Assembly: GCA_011526335.1 (NCBI GenBank)
Contig: WTJB01000225.1
Coordinates: 1 to 6,245, forward strand
Direction: 5' to 3'
From: Candidatus Arcticimaribacter sp.
GTDB lineage: Bacteria > Bacteroidota > Bacteroidia > Flavobacteriales > Flavobacteriaceae
Length of the DNA stretch: 6,245 bases
This document shows positions 1 through 6,015 of the stretch, in pieces. Position 1 is the first letter of the stretch. Every line of letters begins with the position of its first letter. Below the pieces are notes generated by a model that saw only the letters and a list, made by a program, of their open reading frames with translations, was not told the origin of the DNA and did no database searches. The translations under genes and the position numbers were made by a program.

Positions 1-936
1 ATCATTTACATAGGCCCAACTTTCTCCTCCGTCATCCGAACGGTAAACCCCTCCTTTTTCTTTATGTTCTACAATAGACCACACGCGATCTGGATTTACG
101 GGCGATACGGTAACGCCGATGATGCCCAAAGTCCCTTGCGGATACCCTTTATGATCGCTTATTTTTTTCCATGTAGCCCCACTATCTGTACTTTTCCAAA
201 GTGCCGAACCGGGTCCACCGCTACTCAAACTGTAGGGGGTGCGTTGTAGCCACCAGGTAGAGGCATAGAGGTTTCGGGGATTGGTAGGATCCATGACCAA
301 TTCTACCGCACCGGCTTGGGGATGCGCAAAAAGGATCTTTTTCCATGATTTTCCTCCATCGGTACTTTTATAGACCCCTCGTTCTTGGGTTGGGGTATAG
401 ATATTTCCTAAAACAGCGGCATAAACGATATCGGGATTGTGGGGATCAATAACGATTCTAGGAATATGTCTTGACTTGGGTAAGCCCGCATAGGTCCAAC
501 TTTTTCCTGCATCAACAGATTTCCATACGCCGTTTCCAGAAGAAACATTACCGCGAACGGTAACTTCTCCCCCTCCGACATAAATGACATTGGGATCACT
601 TTTAGCTACGGCAATTGCGCCAATGCTTCCACCAAAATAACCATCAGAAATATTTTTATAGGTTTCTCCTCCGTCGGTTGTTTTCCAAACGCCACCCCCG
701 GTTGCGCCAAAATAGAAGAGATCAGGTTGCCCAGGAACCCCTGTTACGGCAGCGGAACGTCCCCCGCGAAAAGGGCCCAGTTCTCTGTACTTAACCGAAC
801 TGTAGAGCGCTGAGTTGATTTCAGCGGTTTTCTCTTTCTTTTTCTTTCGCTGTCCAAAGGCAGTTGGACTAACGAAGACTAGGGACATGCAAAGCAGCGC
901 AATCTGTGTATAGGAGAAGGATGTTCTTTTCATCAT
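1..936 (-). CDS. Exported Asp-box (BNR/VPS10-like) beta-propeller protein, N-terminal part
   Basis: The frame is open without a stop from the ATG at 936 to the left edge, giving the first 312 residues of a longer protein. Residues 1-28 form a signal peptide: basic start MMKR, a hydrophobic stretch, then TAFG before Q29. A basic patch (RKKKKEK, 30-36) follows. Five Asp-box motifs (S/T-x-D-x-G-x-T/S-W/Y) lie at about 86-93, 140-147, 191-198, 249-256 and 300-307, spaced 51-58 residues apart. Each is preceded by an aliphatic DPxNPxxxY-type strand. This is the pattern of sialidase/GH74/sortilin-like propeller blades. Bacteroidota proteins of this type are often about 1000 residues long and annotated as 'glycosyl hydrolase' or 'VPS10 domain-containing', so roughly two thirds is probably missing. 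No catalytic residues can be assigned and the enzymatic role is unproven; it may bind rather than cleave. A second ATG at 933 is an equally possible start. It is transcribed divergently from the M20 gene. Confidence 0.9.
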   Translation of the reverse strand, partial: MMKRTSFSYTQIALLCMSLVFVSPTAFGQRKKKKEKTAEINSALYSSVKYRELGPFRGGRSAAVTGVPGQPDLFYFGATGGGVWKTTDGGETYKNISDGYFGGSIGAIAVAKSDPNVIYVGGGEVTVRGNVSSGNGVWKSVDAGKSWTYAGLPKSRHIPRIVIDPHNPDIVYAAVLGNIYTPTQERGVYKSTDGGKSWKKILFAHPQAGAVELVMDPTNPRNLYASTWWLQRTPYSLSSGGPGSALWKSTDSGATWKKISDHKGYPQGTLGIIGVTVSPVNPDRVWSIVEHKEKGGVYRSDDGGESWAYVND

Positions 937-1004
937 AATAGAGTTTGAAGCATGAATTTACAAAAAATTAATTGGTACATTTAAGAAAGATAAAAATCAA
1001 GATT
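937..1004. promoter_or_regulatory. Divergent intergenic region between the Asp-box gene and the peptidase operon
   Basis: These 68 bp separate two start codons that face apart, so both promoters or leaders should lie here or slightly inside the genes. On the plus strand a TTTG at 944-947 is followed after 21 nt by TAATTG at 969-974. This is only a partial match to the Bacteroidota TTTG / TAnnTTTG pair. On the minus strand the run ending TTTTTTG near 961-970 is an even poorer match. No clear Shine-Dalgarno is seen for either gene. The plus-strand leader is A-rich (AAGAAAGATAAAAATCAAG), as is usual for efficient initiation in this phylum. The assignment rests mainly on position. Confidence 0.4.
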
Positions 1005-2432
1005 ATGTATACAAGATCCCTTCTTTTTTCCCTTGTTTTACTGGGGAGTACCTTTGTCCTTTCGGCCCAATCAACAAAAGCCTTAAAGCAAGCAGTGCAA
1101 TCTTCTGTTGATCAACATGCGGCCAAGATGATAGAAACCAGTGATGCCATCTGGGAAGCTGCAGAAACTTCTTTAGAAGAATTTAAATCATCACAATACC
1201 TTAAAGATATGGCCGTAGCCAATGGATTTATCCTTACCGAGAATATTGCGGGTATATCGACTGCTTTTATGGCCAAGTACGGTAGTGGAAGTCCGGTGAT
1301 TGGAATACTAGGAGAATTCGATGCCAATGCAGGAATATCGCAAAAAAGACAACCAACTCGGGAAGCTCGCATTCCAGGAGGAGCCGGTCATGGCTGTGGG
1401 CATAATCTTTTTGGAACGGCTAGTTTAGGGGCGGCTATTGCCATTAAAGAACAAATCGAAAAAGGAAACATCAAAGGCACGGTTATCTTTTACGGAACCC
1501 CTGCTGAAGAAACCATATTTGCTAAAGTTTGGATGGCTAGAGCTGGGGTTTTTGATCAACTCGATGTATGTATGGACTGGCATCCTGGGGATACCAATGA
1601 AGCCGGAACACAAAGCAGTAAGGCTTTGGTGGATTTTCGTGTAAAGTTTTATGGAAGTTCATCTCATGCTTCTTCTGACCCTTGGAATGGGCGAAGTGCT
1701 GTGGATGCGATGGAATTATACACCACGGGTTTAAATTATTATCGGGAGCATATTTTACCTACATCGCGTATTCACTATCAGATCGAGAAAGCGGGGGATG
1801 TGGTCAACGTGGTTCCCGATTATGCTCAAATATGGACGCGTTTACGTGAAAACAATCGGGAAAAAGTAGATGTACTTTACGAACGCGCTCAAAAAATTGC
1901 TGAAGGGGCAGCCCTTATGACAGGCGTCACTTATGAAATGGAGTTGATCTCAGGGATTTATGAAATACAAGTCAACAGAACAGGAGCAGAGGCGCTACAA
2001 AAAAATCTTGAAACCCTCGGTGAGATTACCTACACCCAAGATGAGGTGGACTATGCCAATACCATTTTAAAAGAAACGGGTAAACCTCAAGTAGGGATCG
2101 ATGGTAGTGTTCATCCTTTACGCGAAACCTTACCCGCACAAGGGGGGTCTACCGATGTGGGGGATGTTAGCCAGATTGTACCGACCATAAGAATGTCTGC
2201 AACCGTTGCAGCCAGCGGAGGGCCTTGGCATTCTTGGGCCGTTGTTGCCTGTACAGGAATGTCTATTGGCCACAAAGGCATGCTGTATGCAGCAAAAGCA
2301 TTGGCCATGACTATGGTAGATCTTTACCAAAACCCTAAGCTTGTTGCGGCGGTCAAAAAAGATTTCAAAGAAAATAAAACAAACGAAACCTATGACCCGC
2401 GTATCCTTCCGGGCCCACCAAAATTAGATTAA
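1005..2432 (+). CDS. Exported M20 family amidohydrolase, AbgB-like
   Basis: A 475-residue zinc amidohydrolase/carboxypeptidase of the M20D/AbgB (p-aminobenzoyl-glutamate hydrolase subunit B) type, close to the roughly 480 residues of AbgB. The ATG at 1005 is preferred over an upstream in-frame TTG at 972, because it starts a clean signal peptide (residues 1-21, ending LSA before Q22). Aligning by motif with plant IAA-amino acid hydrolases, the expected metal ligands are C131 and H133 (GHGCGHN), E169 (PAEE), H193 (DWHPGD) and H409 (GPWHSW). E168 would be the catalytic base. H221 (SSHAS) sits at the start of the lid/dimerisation domain, about 205-320. GSTDVGDVS (381-389) is characteristic of the AbgB/PM20D2 branch. 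The likely reaction is hydrolysis of an N-acyl or peptide bond to an amino acid. The substrate cannot be read from the sequence. No AbgA partner is present in the window. It is probably co-transcribed with the M24 gene 2 nt downstream. Confidence 0.92.
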   Translation: MYTRSLLFSLVLLGSTFVLSAQSTKALKQAVQSSVDQHAAKMIETSDAIWEAAETSLEEFKSSQYLKDMAVANGFILTENIAGISTAFMAKYGSGSPVIGILGEFDANAGISQKRQPTREARIPGGAGHGCGHNLFGTASLGAAIAIKEQIEKGNIKGTVIFYGTPAEETIFAKVWMARAGVFDQLDVCMDWHPGDTNEAGTQSSKALVDFRVKFYGSSSHASSDPWNGRSAVDAMELYTTGLNYYREHILPTSRIHYQIEKAGDVVNVVPDYAQIWTRLRENNREKVDVLYERAQKIAEGAALMTGVTYEMELISGIYEIQVNRTGAEALQKNLETLGEITYTQDEVDYANTILKETGKPQVGIDGSVHPLRETLPAQGGSTDVGDVSQIVPTIRMSATVAASGGPWHSWAVVACTGMSIGHKGMLYAAKALAMTMVDLYQNPKLVAAVKKDFKENKTNETYDPRILPGPPKLD

Positions 2433-2434
2433 GC

Positions 2435-3748
2435 ATGAAAAATGTAAGCAATTTACTCCTACTTCTTTTTTGTTGGACAAGCCTTTCGGCACAACATATT
2501 TTACCCTTAAAAGAAAGGGCGCTGTTGATGGAAGAAATTCAACAAGAACGCTTTGATGTTTTGCTTCCTGCCTTGATGAAGAAAAACAACATTGATATGT
2601 GGGTGCTTATTACCCGCGAATACAATGAAGATCCTGTGGTAAAGACCATGCTGCCCCCCACCTGGTTAAATGCTAGACGAAGAACCATATTGGTTTTTAG
2701 TAAAAATAAATCCAATGGGACCGTAGAACGTGTGGCCATTACCCGTTATCCTTTTGGAAATCTTGTCCCCTCTATCTGGGATAAAGAAAAGCAACCCAAT
2801 CAATGGCAAGCCTTGGCCGATTATATCATTGCCCAAGATCCAGAAACCATTGGAATCAATAGGTCAGAAGATTTTGCCCTAGCCGATGGTTTAGTGCTTA
2901 CGGATTATGAAGCACTCAAGGGGGTTTTGCCACAGAAGTTTCAAGACCGAATGGTGTCTGCCCAAAATCTAGCGGTCAACTGGATAGAGACCCGAACCGA
3001 AAAAGAAATGGTCCTCTATAACCAATTGGTAGAAATCACACATAACATTATTCAAGAGGCTTTTTCTACACAAGTGATTACACCCGGCGCAACAACAACA
3101 GACGATGTCGTTTGGTGGATGCGTGAAAAAGTAGCCGCATTGGGCTTAAAAACCTGGTTTCATCCTACCGTAGATGTTCAACGAACGGGAGCGAGTGATC
3201 TCTATGCCTTTGACAATAAGTCTAAGTTTGATATCATTCAACCCGGAGATTTAGTGCATTGCGATTTTGGCATAACATATCTCGGCCTCAACACAGACTG
3301 TCAAGAACTGGCCTATGTGCTGAAACGGGGAGAAGACCAAGCCCCCGCTTTTCTTGTAGAAGCTTTGGCACAGGGCAATGCCGTCCAGGATCATTTGACC
3401 GATAATTTTAAAGCGGGACGAACCGGAAATGAAACCTTGGCCTTGGCTTTATCACAGGCCAAAAAAGCAGGATTGCGCCCCCAAATATATACCCACCCAT
3501 TAGGCCTTTATGGGCATTCGGCAGGGACTACTTTTGGCATGTGGGATGCACAAGAGGGTGTCCCAGGTTCGGGAGATCATCCCCTGCAGCCCCGAACAGT
3601 ATATGCGATAGAATTAAACGCAAAGGTTTACTTAGAGGTATGGAAAAAGGACATTCGTGTCATGCTGGAAGAGGCAGGGTATTTTGGTCCAGACGGATTT
3701 GAATATGTCAATAAGCGTCAAACAGAATTAATGCTTATTGGAAATTAA
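2435..3748 (+). CDS. Exported M24 family metallopeptidase (Xaa-Pro aminopeptidase/prolidase-like)
   Basis: A 437-residue pita-bread-fold dinuclear metallopeptidase. Residues 1-19 are a signal peptide (KN, a Leu run, then SLSA before Q20). About 25-175 is a creatinase-type N-terminal domain and 185-437 the catalytic domain. By motif comparison with E. coli aminopeptidase P, the metal ligands are D277 (HCDFG), D288 (NTDCQ, the same 11-residue spacing), H354 (H-x-L-G-L-x-x-H), E393 (AIELN) and E412 or E413 (RVMLEEAG). H243 (WFHPT) and H361 match the two catalytic histidines. All key residues are present, so the enzyme should be active. Family knowledge points to removal of N-terminal residues before proline, or cleavage of Xaa-Pro dipeptides, probably in the periplasm. 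The start codon lies 2 nt after the stop of the M20 gene, which suggests one mRNA with translational coupling. The stop overlaps the convergent amylase gene. Exact substrate preference is inference. Confidence 0.92.
   Translation: MKNVSNLLLLLFCWTSLSAQHILPLKERALLMEEIQQERFDVLLPALMKKNNIDMWVLITREYNEDPVVKTMLPPTWLNARRRTILVFSKNKSNGTVERVAITRYPFGNLVPSIWDKEKQPNQWQALADYIIAQDPETIGINRSEDFALADGLVLTDYEALKGVLPQKFQDRMVSAQNLAVNWIETRTEKEMVLYNQLVEITHNIIQEAFSTQVITPGATTTDDVVWWMREKVAALGLKTWFHPTVDVQRTGASDLYAFDNKSKFDIIQPGDLVHCDFGITYLGLNTDCQELAYVLKRGEDQAPAFLVEALAQGNAVQDHLTDNFKAGRTGNETLALALSQAKKAGLRPQIYTHPLGLYGHSAGTTFGMWDAQEGVPGSGDHPLQPRTVYAIELNAKVYLEVWKKDIRVMLEEAGYFGPDGFEYVNKRQTELMLIGN
3709..3740. repeat. 8-bp perfect inverted repeat at the convergent gene ends
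   Basis: CAATAAGC at 3709-3716 is exactly complementary to GCTTATTG at 3733-3740, with a 16-nt loop. On the plus-strand RNA the stem can grow by a G-U and a U-A pair. It lies in the last codons of the M24 gene, a few bases before the shared stop. Neither side is followed by a T-run, so it is not a standard intrinsic terminator. It may still act as a 3'-end hairpin for the M24 mRNA or, read the other way, for the amylase mRNA. An 8-bp repeat of this kind is expected about once or twice by chance in a window this size. Confidence 0.4.
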
Positions 3749-5586
3749 CGCAACTCCAAAATCAGACTTGATTGTCCCTGAACCTCAAGCGTTTCTTCTA
3801 AGGTAAAAGTAGTCGTATTGAGCACATCATAGGCGGAAGTATTTTGCTGTATGCCTTCAGAAAAGCGATCTAAACGAAGCGATTGGTCCTCTTTATTGTT
3901 GTTGATGATGACCATAACACGTTCTTCTTCATTGTATCGAAAATAGACATACACATCATTTTCTGGGATATAGTGTAAGGTTTTTCCGCTGTGGATGACC
4001 GTCTTGTTTTTACGCCACTGCAATAGCTTTTGAGTGAAGGAGAAATAAGCCTTTTGTTGTTTTGTTTGCTGGCTAGGATCAAAAGCATTTTGAGGATCTC
4101 CTGGCCACCCGCCTGGGAAATCTCGACGAATGTCGCCATCGCCTTCCGATTTTTTCCCGCGCATTCCTATTTCGCTTCCGTAATAAATTTGTGGAATCCC
4201 CCGGATGGTCATCAAGACTGTCATGAGCTGTTTGTATTCTTGAATATCAGGGTAAATTTCATTTATCCTTTGGGTATCGTGATTTTCTGCAAAGACAAGA
4301 ACATTGTGGATATTGGGGTATAAAAAGTCGTTTTGAAAGTTTTTGTAAAAGCGTGTTGTCCCGGATTCCCAGTAGCTATTATTTTCATTAAAAGCAACGG
4401 TGAGGGCATCGGTCAGAGGAAAATCCATGACAGCAGGAAGGCCAGAATTAAAGTCATTTAGGGCCGCAATGGCACTGTTTTCTTGCCAATAGGAGGTATG
4501 GATGGTGTTGTGCATCCATCCTTCGCCCACAATATTGAAATAGGGATATTCGGCTTTTATTGCTTCAACCCATTGCACCATAGGTAAAGGGTCATTGTAG
4601 GGGTAAGTGTCTACCCGAAAACCGTCTAGTCCTGTACTTTCTATCCACCAGATGGCATTCTGCGTTAAATACCGAAGAACAAAAGGGTTAGATTGATTAA
4701 GGTCTGGCATCGTAGGAACAAACCAGCCTTGGGTCAAGATGTCATAATCTTTTTTGGCGGCATAAGGATCAGAAAAAATTTCTTTTCTATGGTTGGTGTT
4801 TTGATAGCTAGGAAATTGATGAATCCAATCTGGCATGGGCAAGTCTTTAACCATCCAATGCTCTATTCCCCAATGGTTGGTTACATAATCCATGATCAAA
4901 TGCATGTCTCGTTGATGAAGCGCTTCGGCTAGGTTTTTATAATCGTCATGGGTGCCGTAACGGGGGTCGATACGATAAAGGTCGCTCTGCGCATAGGTAT
5001 GATAGGATACTTGGGCATCATTATCCTCGCAAAGGGGCGTAGACCAGATGGCTGTAGCGCCTAAGTTGTGGATATAATCTACATGATCGATGATGCCTTG
5101 TATATCGCCACCATGACGTCCGTCTTTGTCAGTACGGTTGTATTTATCGGTCATTTCTTCTACACTATCGTTGCTGAGATTTCCGTTGGCAAAACGGTCG
5201 GGCATAAGCAGATAAATGACATCACTGGCATCAAAACTTTTTCGTTCTCGACTTCCGTTTTCTCTTTTTAGAATGGGGTAATCATATACGATACTTGACT
5301 TTTCTGCATGTTGAAATTCAATGACAATTGTGTCCGGTCTTTGATCAGACAAGTCGAGTTCTAGAAAAAGGTAGTTAGGGTTGTTTACTTTTTTGATATC
5401 GCGGAGAAAAGGGTGTTTTTCAGGGCTAATGGTGTATTCGGAAATATGATTTCCATAGACCAAGACCTCTAGGCTGGGATTTTCCATATTGGCCCACCAA
5501 TAGGGGGGTTCAACGCGTTGTATTTGAGCCCAGCTCAAAGAAAGAAAGAAAAAACTAAAAAGGGAGAGTAAATGTTTTGATTTCAT
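3745..5586 (-). CDS. Exported GH13 alpha-amylase / neopullulanase (SusA-like)
   Basis: A 613-residue glycoside hydrolase of family 13. The ATG at 5586 is chosen over an in-frame TTG at 5601 because it begins the signal peptide (residues 1-20, ending SLSWA before Q21). Residues about 22-105 form the Ig-like cyclomaltodextrinase N-terminal domain (IQRVEPPYWW...LEVLVYG). About 120-530 is the (beta/alpha)8 barrel with all four GH13 signature regions: DYVTNH (233-238), DGFRVD with nucleophile D326, VGEGW with acid/base E355, and ENHDT with stabiliser D437. PDRFANGN (129-136) resembles the calcium site of neopullulanases. About 535-613 is a beta-sandwich C-domain. Length and order match Bacteroides SusA and related cyclomaltodextrinase/neopullulanase enzymes, which cut alpha-1,4 bonds of starch, pullulan or maltodextrins, usually in the periplasm. 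No SusC/SusD, regulator or other alpha-glucan gene is visible. The stop overlaps that of the convergent M24 gene, and an intrinsic terminator lies directly upstream of the start. Confidence 0.95.
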   Translation of the reverse strand: MKSKHLLSLFSFFFLSLSWAQIQRVEPPYWWANMENPSLEVLVYGNHISEYTISPEKHPFLRDIKKVNNPNYLFLELDLSDQRPDTIVIEFQHAEKSSIVYDYPILKRENGSRERKSFDASDVIYLLMPDRFANGNLSNDSVEEMTDKYNRTDKDGRHGGDIQGIIDHVDYIHNLGATAIWSTPLCEDNDAQVSYHTYAQSDLYRIDPRYGTHDDYKNLAEALHQRDMHLIMDYVTNHWGIEHWMVKDLPMPDWIHQFPSYQNTNHRKEIFSDPYAAKKDYDILTQGWFVPTMPDLNQSNPFVLRYLTQNAIWWIESTGLDGFRVDTYPYNDPLPMVQWVEAIKAEYPYFNIVGEGWMHNTIHTSYWQENSAIAALNDFNSGLPAVMDFPLTDALTVAFNENNSYWESGTTRFYKNFQNDFLYPNIHNVLVFAENHDTQRINEIYPDIQEYKQLMTVLMTIRGIPQIYYGSEIGMRGKKSEGDGDIRRDFPGGWPGDPQNAFDPSQQTKQQKAYFSFTQKLLQWRKNKTVIHSGKTLHYIPENDVYVYFRYNEEERVMVIINNNKEDQSLRLDRFSEGIQQNTSAYDVLNTTTFTLEETLEVQGQSSLILELR

Positions 5587-5591
5587 GGTAC

Positions 5592-5629
5592 AAAAAAACA
5601 AAAAAAGAGTGTAGGAAACCTACACTCTT
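5592..5629 (-). terminator. Strong Rho-independent terminator just upstream of the amylase start
   Basis: AAGAGTGTAGG (5605-5615 read on the plus strand) and CCTACACTCTT (5619-5629) form an 11-bp perfect stem with a 3-nt loop. Read leftward on the minus strand, the stem is followed by a run of T, one G and then seven more T. The plus-strand side has no T-run, so it acts on minus-strand transcripts only. It fits as the end of the 39-codon ORF transcript, whose stop is 21 nt upstream of the stem. The U-tract ends 4 nt before the amylase ATG, so it also sits in the amylase leader. Confidence 0.85.
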
Positions 5630-5650
5630 CTAAAACACTTAAACTAAAAA

Positions 5651-5770
5651 TTATTTTTTCTTAAAAAAAGTAAGCGAGCTACTTTTCGACAGCATCCTTC
5701 TATTCAATAATAGAATTAAAGCTGCAAGACCAAGCATTAAAAACTGAATTAAAAATAATTCTATTTTCAT
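5651..5770 (-). CDS. Small single-span membrane protein or leader peptide, 39 residues
   Basis: I do not recognise a family. The ATG at 5770 opens 39 codons ending in TAA. Residues 5-22 (LFLIQFLMLGLAALILLL) are a continuous hydrophobic helix long enough to cross a membrane. E4 precedes it. The tail, NRRMLSKSSSLTFFKKK, carries six basic residues and no acidic ones, so the positive-inside rule predicts N-out/C-in. AAAGG lies 8 nt before the start as a possible ribosome binding site. A TAACTTTG promoter element stands 27 bp upstream and a strong intrinsic terminator 21 nt downstream, giving a complete transcription unit of roughly 195 nt. Alternatives are a leader peptide controlling the amylase gene, or a non-coding RNA in which the ORF is accidental; AT-rich DNA readily yields hydrophobic codons. 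Synonymous substitution in homologues would decide. Confidence 0.5.
   Translation of the reverse strand: MKIELFLIQFLMLGLAALILLLNRRMLSKSSSLTFFKKK
5666..5686 (-). other. Secondary hairpin inside the small ORF 3' end
   Basis: AAAAGTA (5666-5672) and TACTTTT (5680-5686) form a 7-bp stem with a 7-nt loop. On the minus strand the right arm continues into three more T. The stem is AU-rich and weak. It could be a poor tandem terminator or part of an RNA fold upstream of the main terminator. Confidence 0.25.
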
Positions 5771-5776
5771 AAGCTG

Positions 5777-5789
5777 AACCTTTAAGGTT
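5777..5789 (-). promoter_or_regulatory. Palindrome covering the putative ribosome binding site of the small ORF
   Basis: AACCTT and AAGGTT are exact complements separated by one base, so as RNA they could form a 4-bp stem with a 5-nt loop. The minus-strand copy contains AAAGG (5783 to 5779), 8 nt before the ATG at 5770. Folding, or a protein bound to the DNA palindrome just after the predicted transcription start, could modulate expression. The repeat is short and may be chance. Confidence 0.35.
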
Positions 5790-5796
5790 TATGTCT

Positions 5797-5828
5797 CAAA
5801 GTTACAGCCTTATCTCCTTAATTTTAAA
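5797..5828 (-). promoter_or_regulatory. Bacteroidota-type promoter for the small ORF
   Basis: On the minus strand TAACTTTG (5804 to 5797) matches the -7 consensus TAnnTTTG at every fixed position. TTTA (5828 to 5825) lies 20 nt upstream, a 3-of-4 match to the -33 TTTG at about the expected spacing. Transcription would begin near 5792, leaving a leader of about 22 nt before the ATG at 5770. The 3' end would be at the terminator near 5597. This is the best promoter match found in the window's intergenic regions. Confidence 0.6.
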
Positions 5829-6015
5829 TCCAGTGCAGAAAGTTGTACACAGAAAACACGGTAGAAATGCACCATGTTTCAACTGAAAAAAAGATGTTTT
5901 TCAAAAGAAATAAAAAACTGATTATCAGCATATAGTGATTTTGAAGTACACTTTTTTGTTTAAGTAAACCTAAAAATGTTACTAACAAAATGGAAAAAAC
6001 AAGAAGTATTTTTAG
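5829..6015. other. Non-coding spacer downstream of the oxidoreductase gene
   Basis: No ORF with coding character is seen on either strand. Besides the hairpin at 5852-5880, there are short palindromes. CTGATTATCAG (5918-5928), read on the minus strand, is followed by a T-run and could be a minor terminator. GTTTAAGTAAAC (5958-5969) could be an operator or a chance repeat. The stretch is strongly AT-rich. No RNA gene was recognised. Confidence 0.5.
5852..5880 (-). terminator. Probable weak intrinsic terminator of the oxidoreductase gene
   Basis: On the minus strand GAAACATGGT (5880 to 5871) pairs with ACCGTGTTTT (5862 to 5853) across an 8-nt loop. The stem has 10 pairs including two G-U, a GC core, and an A-tract facing a short U-tract. 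The plus-strand version has mismatches at the wobble positions, so the direction fits the oxidoreductase transcript. It lies about 135 nt past that gene's stop and just upstream of the small ORF promoter. The U-run is short, so efficiency is uncertain. Confidence 0.4.

Noticed and set aside
408..599. 63-codon ORF on the minus strand
   Set aside because: It is an out-of-frame shadow of the Asp-box protein, whose own frame is open from 936 to the left edge with five conserved motifs.
944..974. TTTG and TAATTG as a promoter for the M20-M24 operon
   Set aside because: The -7 element matches the TAnnTTTG consensus poorly; it is mentioned in the intergenic entry but not called as a promoter.
972..1004. 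Eleven-codon N-terminal extension of the M20 protein starting at TTG
   Set aside because: The extension is a basic AT-rich leader that would bury the signal peptide; the ATG at 1005 gives a normal signal sequence.
1438..1644. 68-codon plus-strand ORF within the M20 gene
   Set aside because: It is a different-frame shadow across the conserved PAEE and DWHPGD region of the M20 protein.
4030..5271. Plus-strand ORFs of 67-97 codons opposite the amylase
   Set aside because: They are antisense to a well-conserved GH13 reading frame and show no domain, signal peptide or ribosome binding site.
5587..5601. Five-codon extension of the amylase starting at TTG within the U-tract
   Set aside because: It lies in the terminator T-run and adds residues before an otherwise typical signal peptide; the ATG at 5586 is preferred.
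5806..5817. AAGGAGATAAGG on the minus strand, resembling a strong Shine-Dalgarno site
   Set aside because: No start codon with an open frame follows at suitable spacing, and it falls inside the spacer of the predicted promoter.
5958..5969. GTTTAAGTAAAC palindrome as a regulator binding site
   Set aside because: It is short, AT-rich, occurs once, and lies downstream of one gene and well away from the next promoter, so chance is the simpler explanation.
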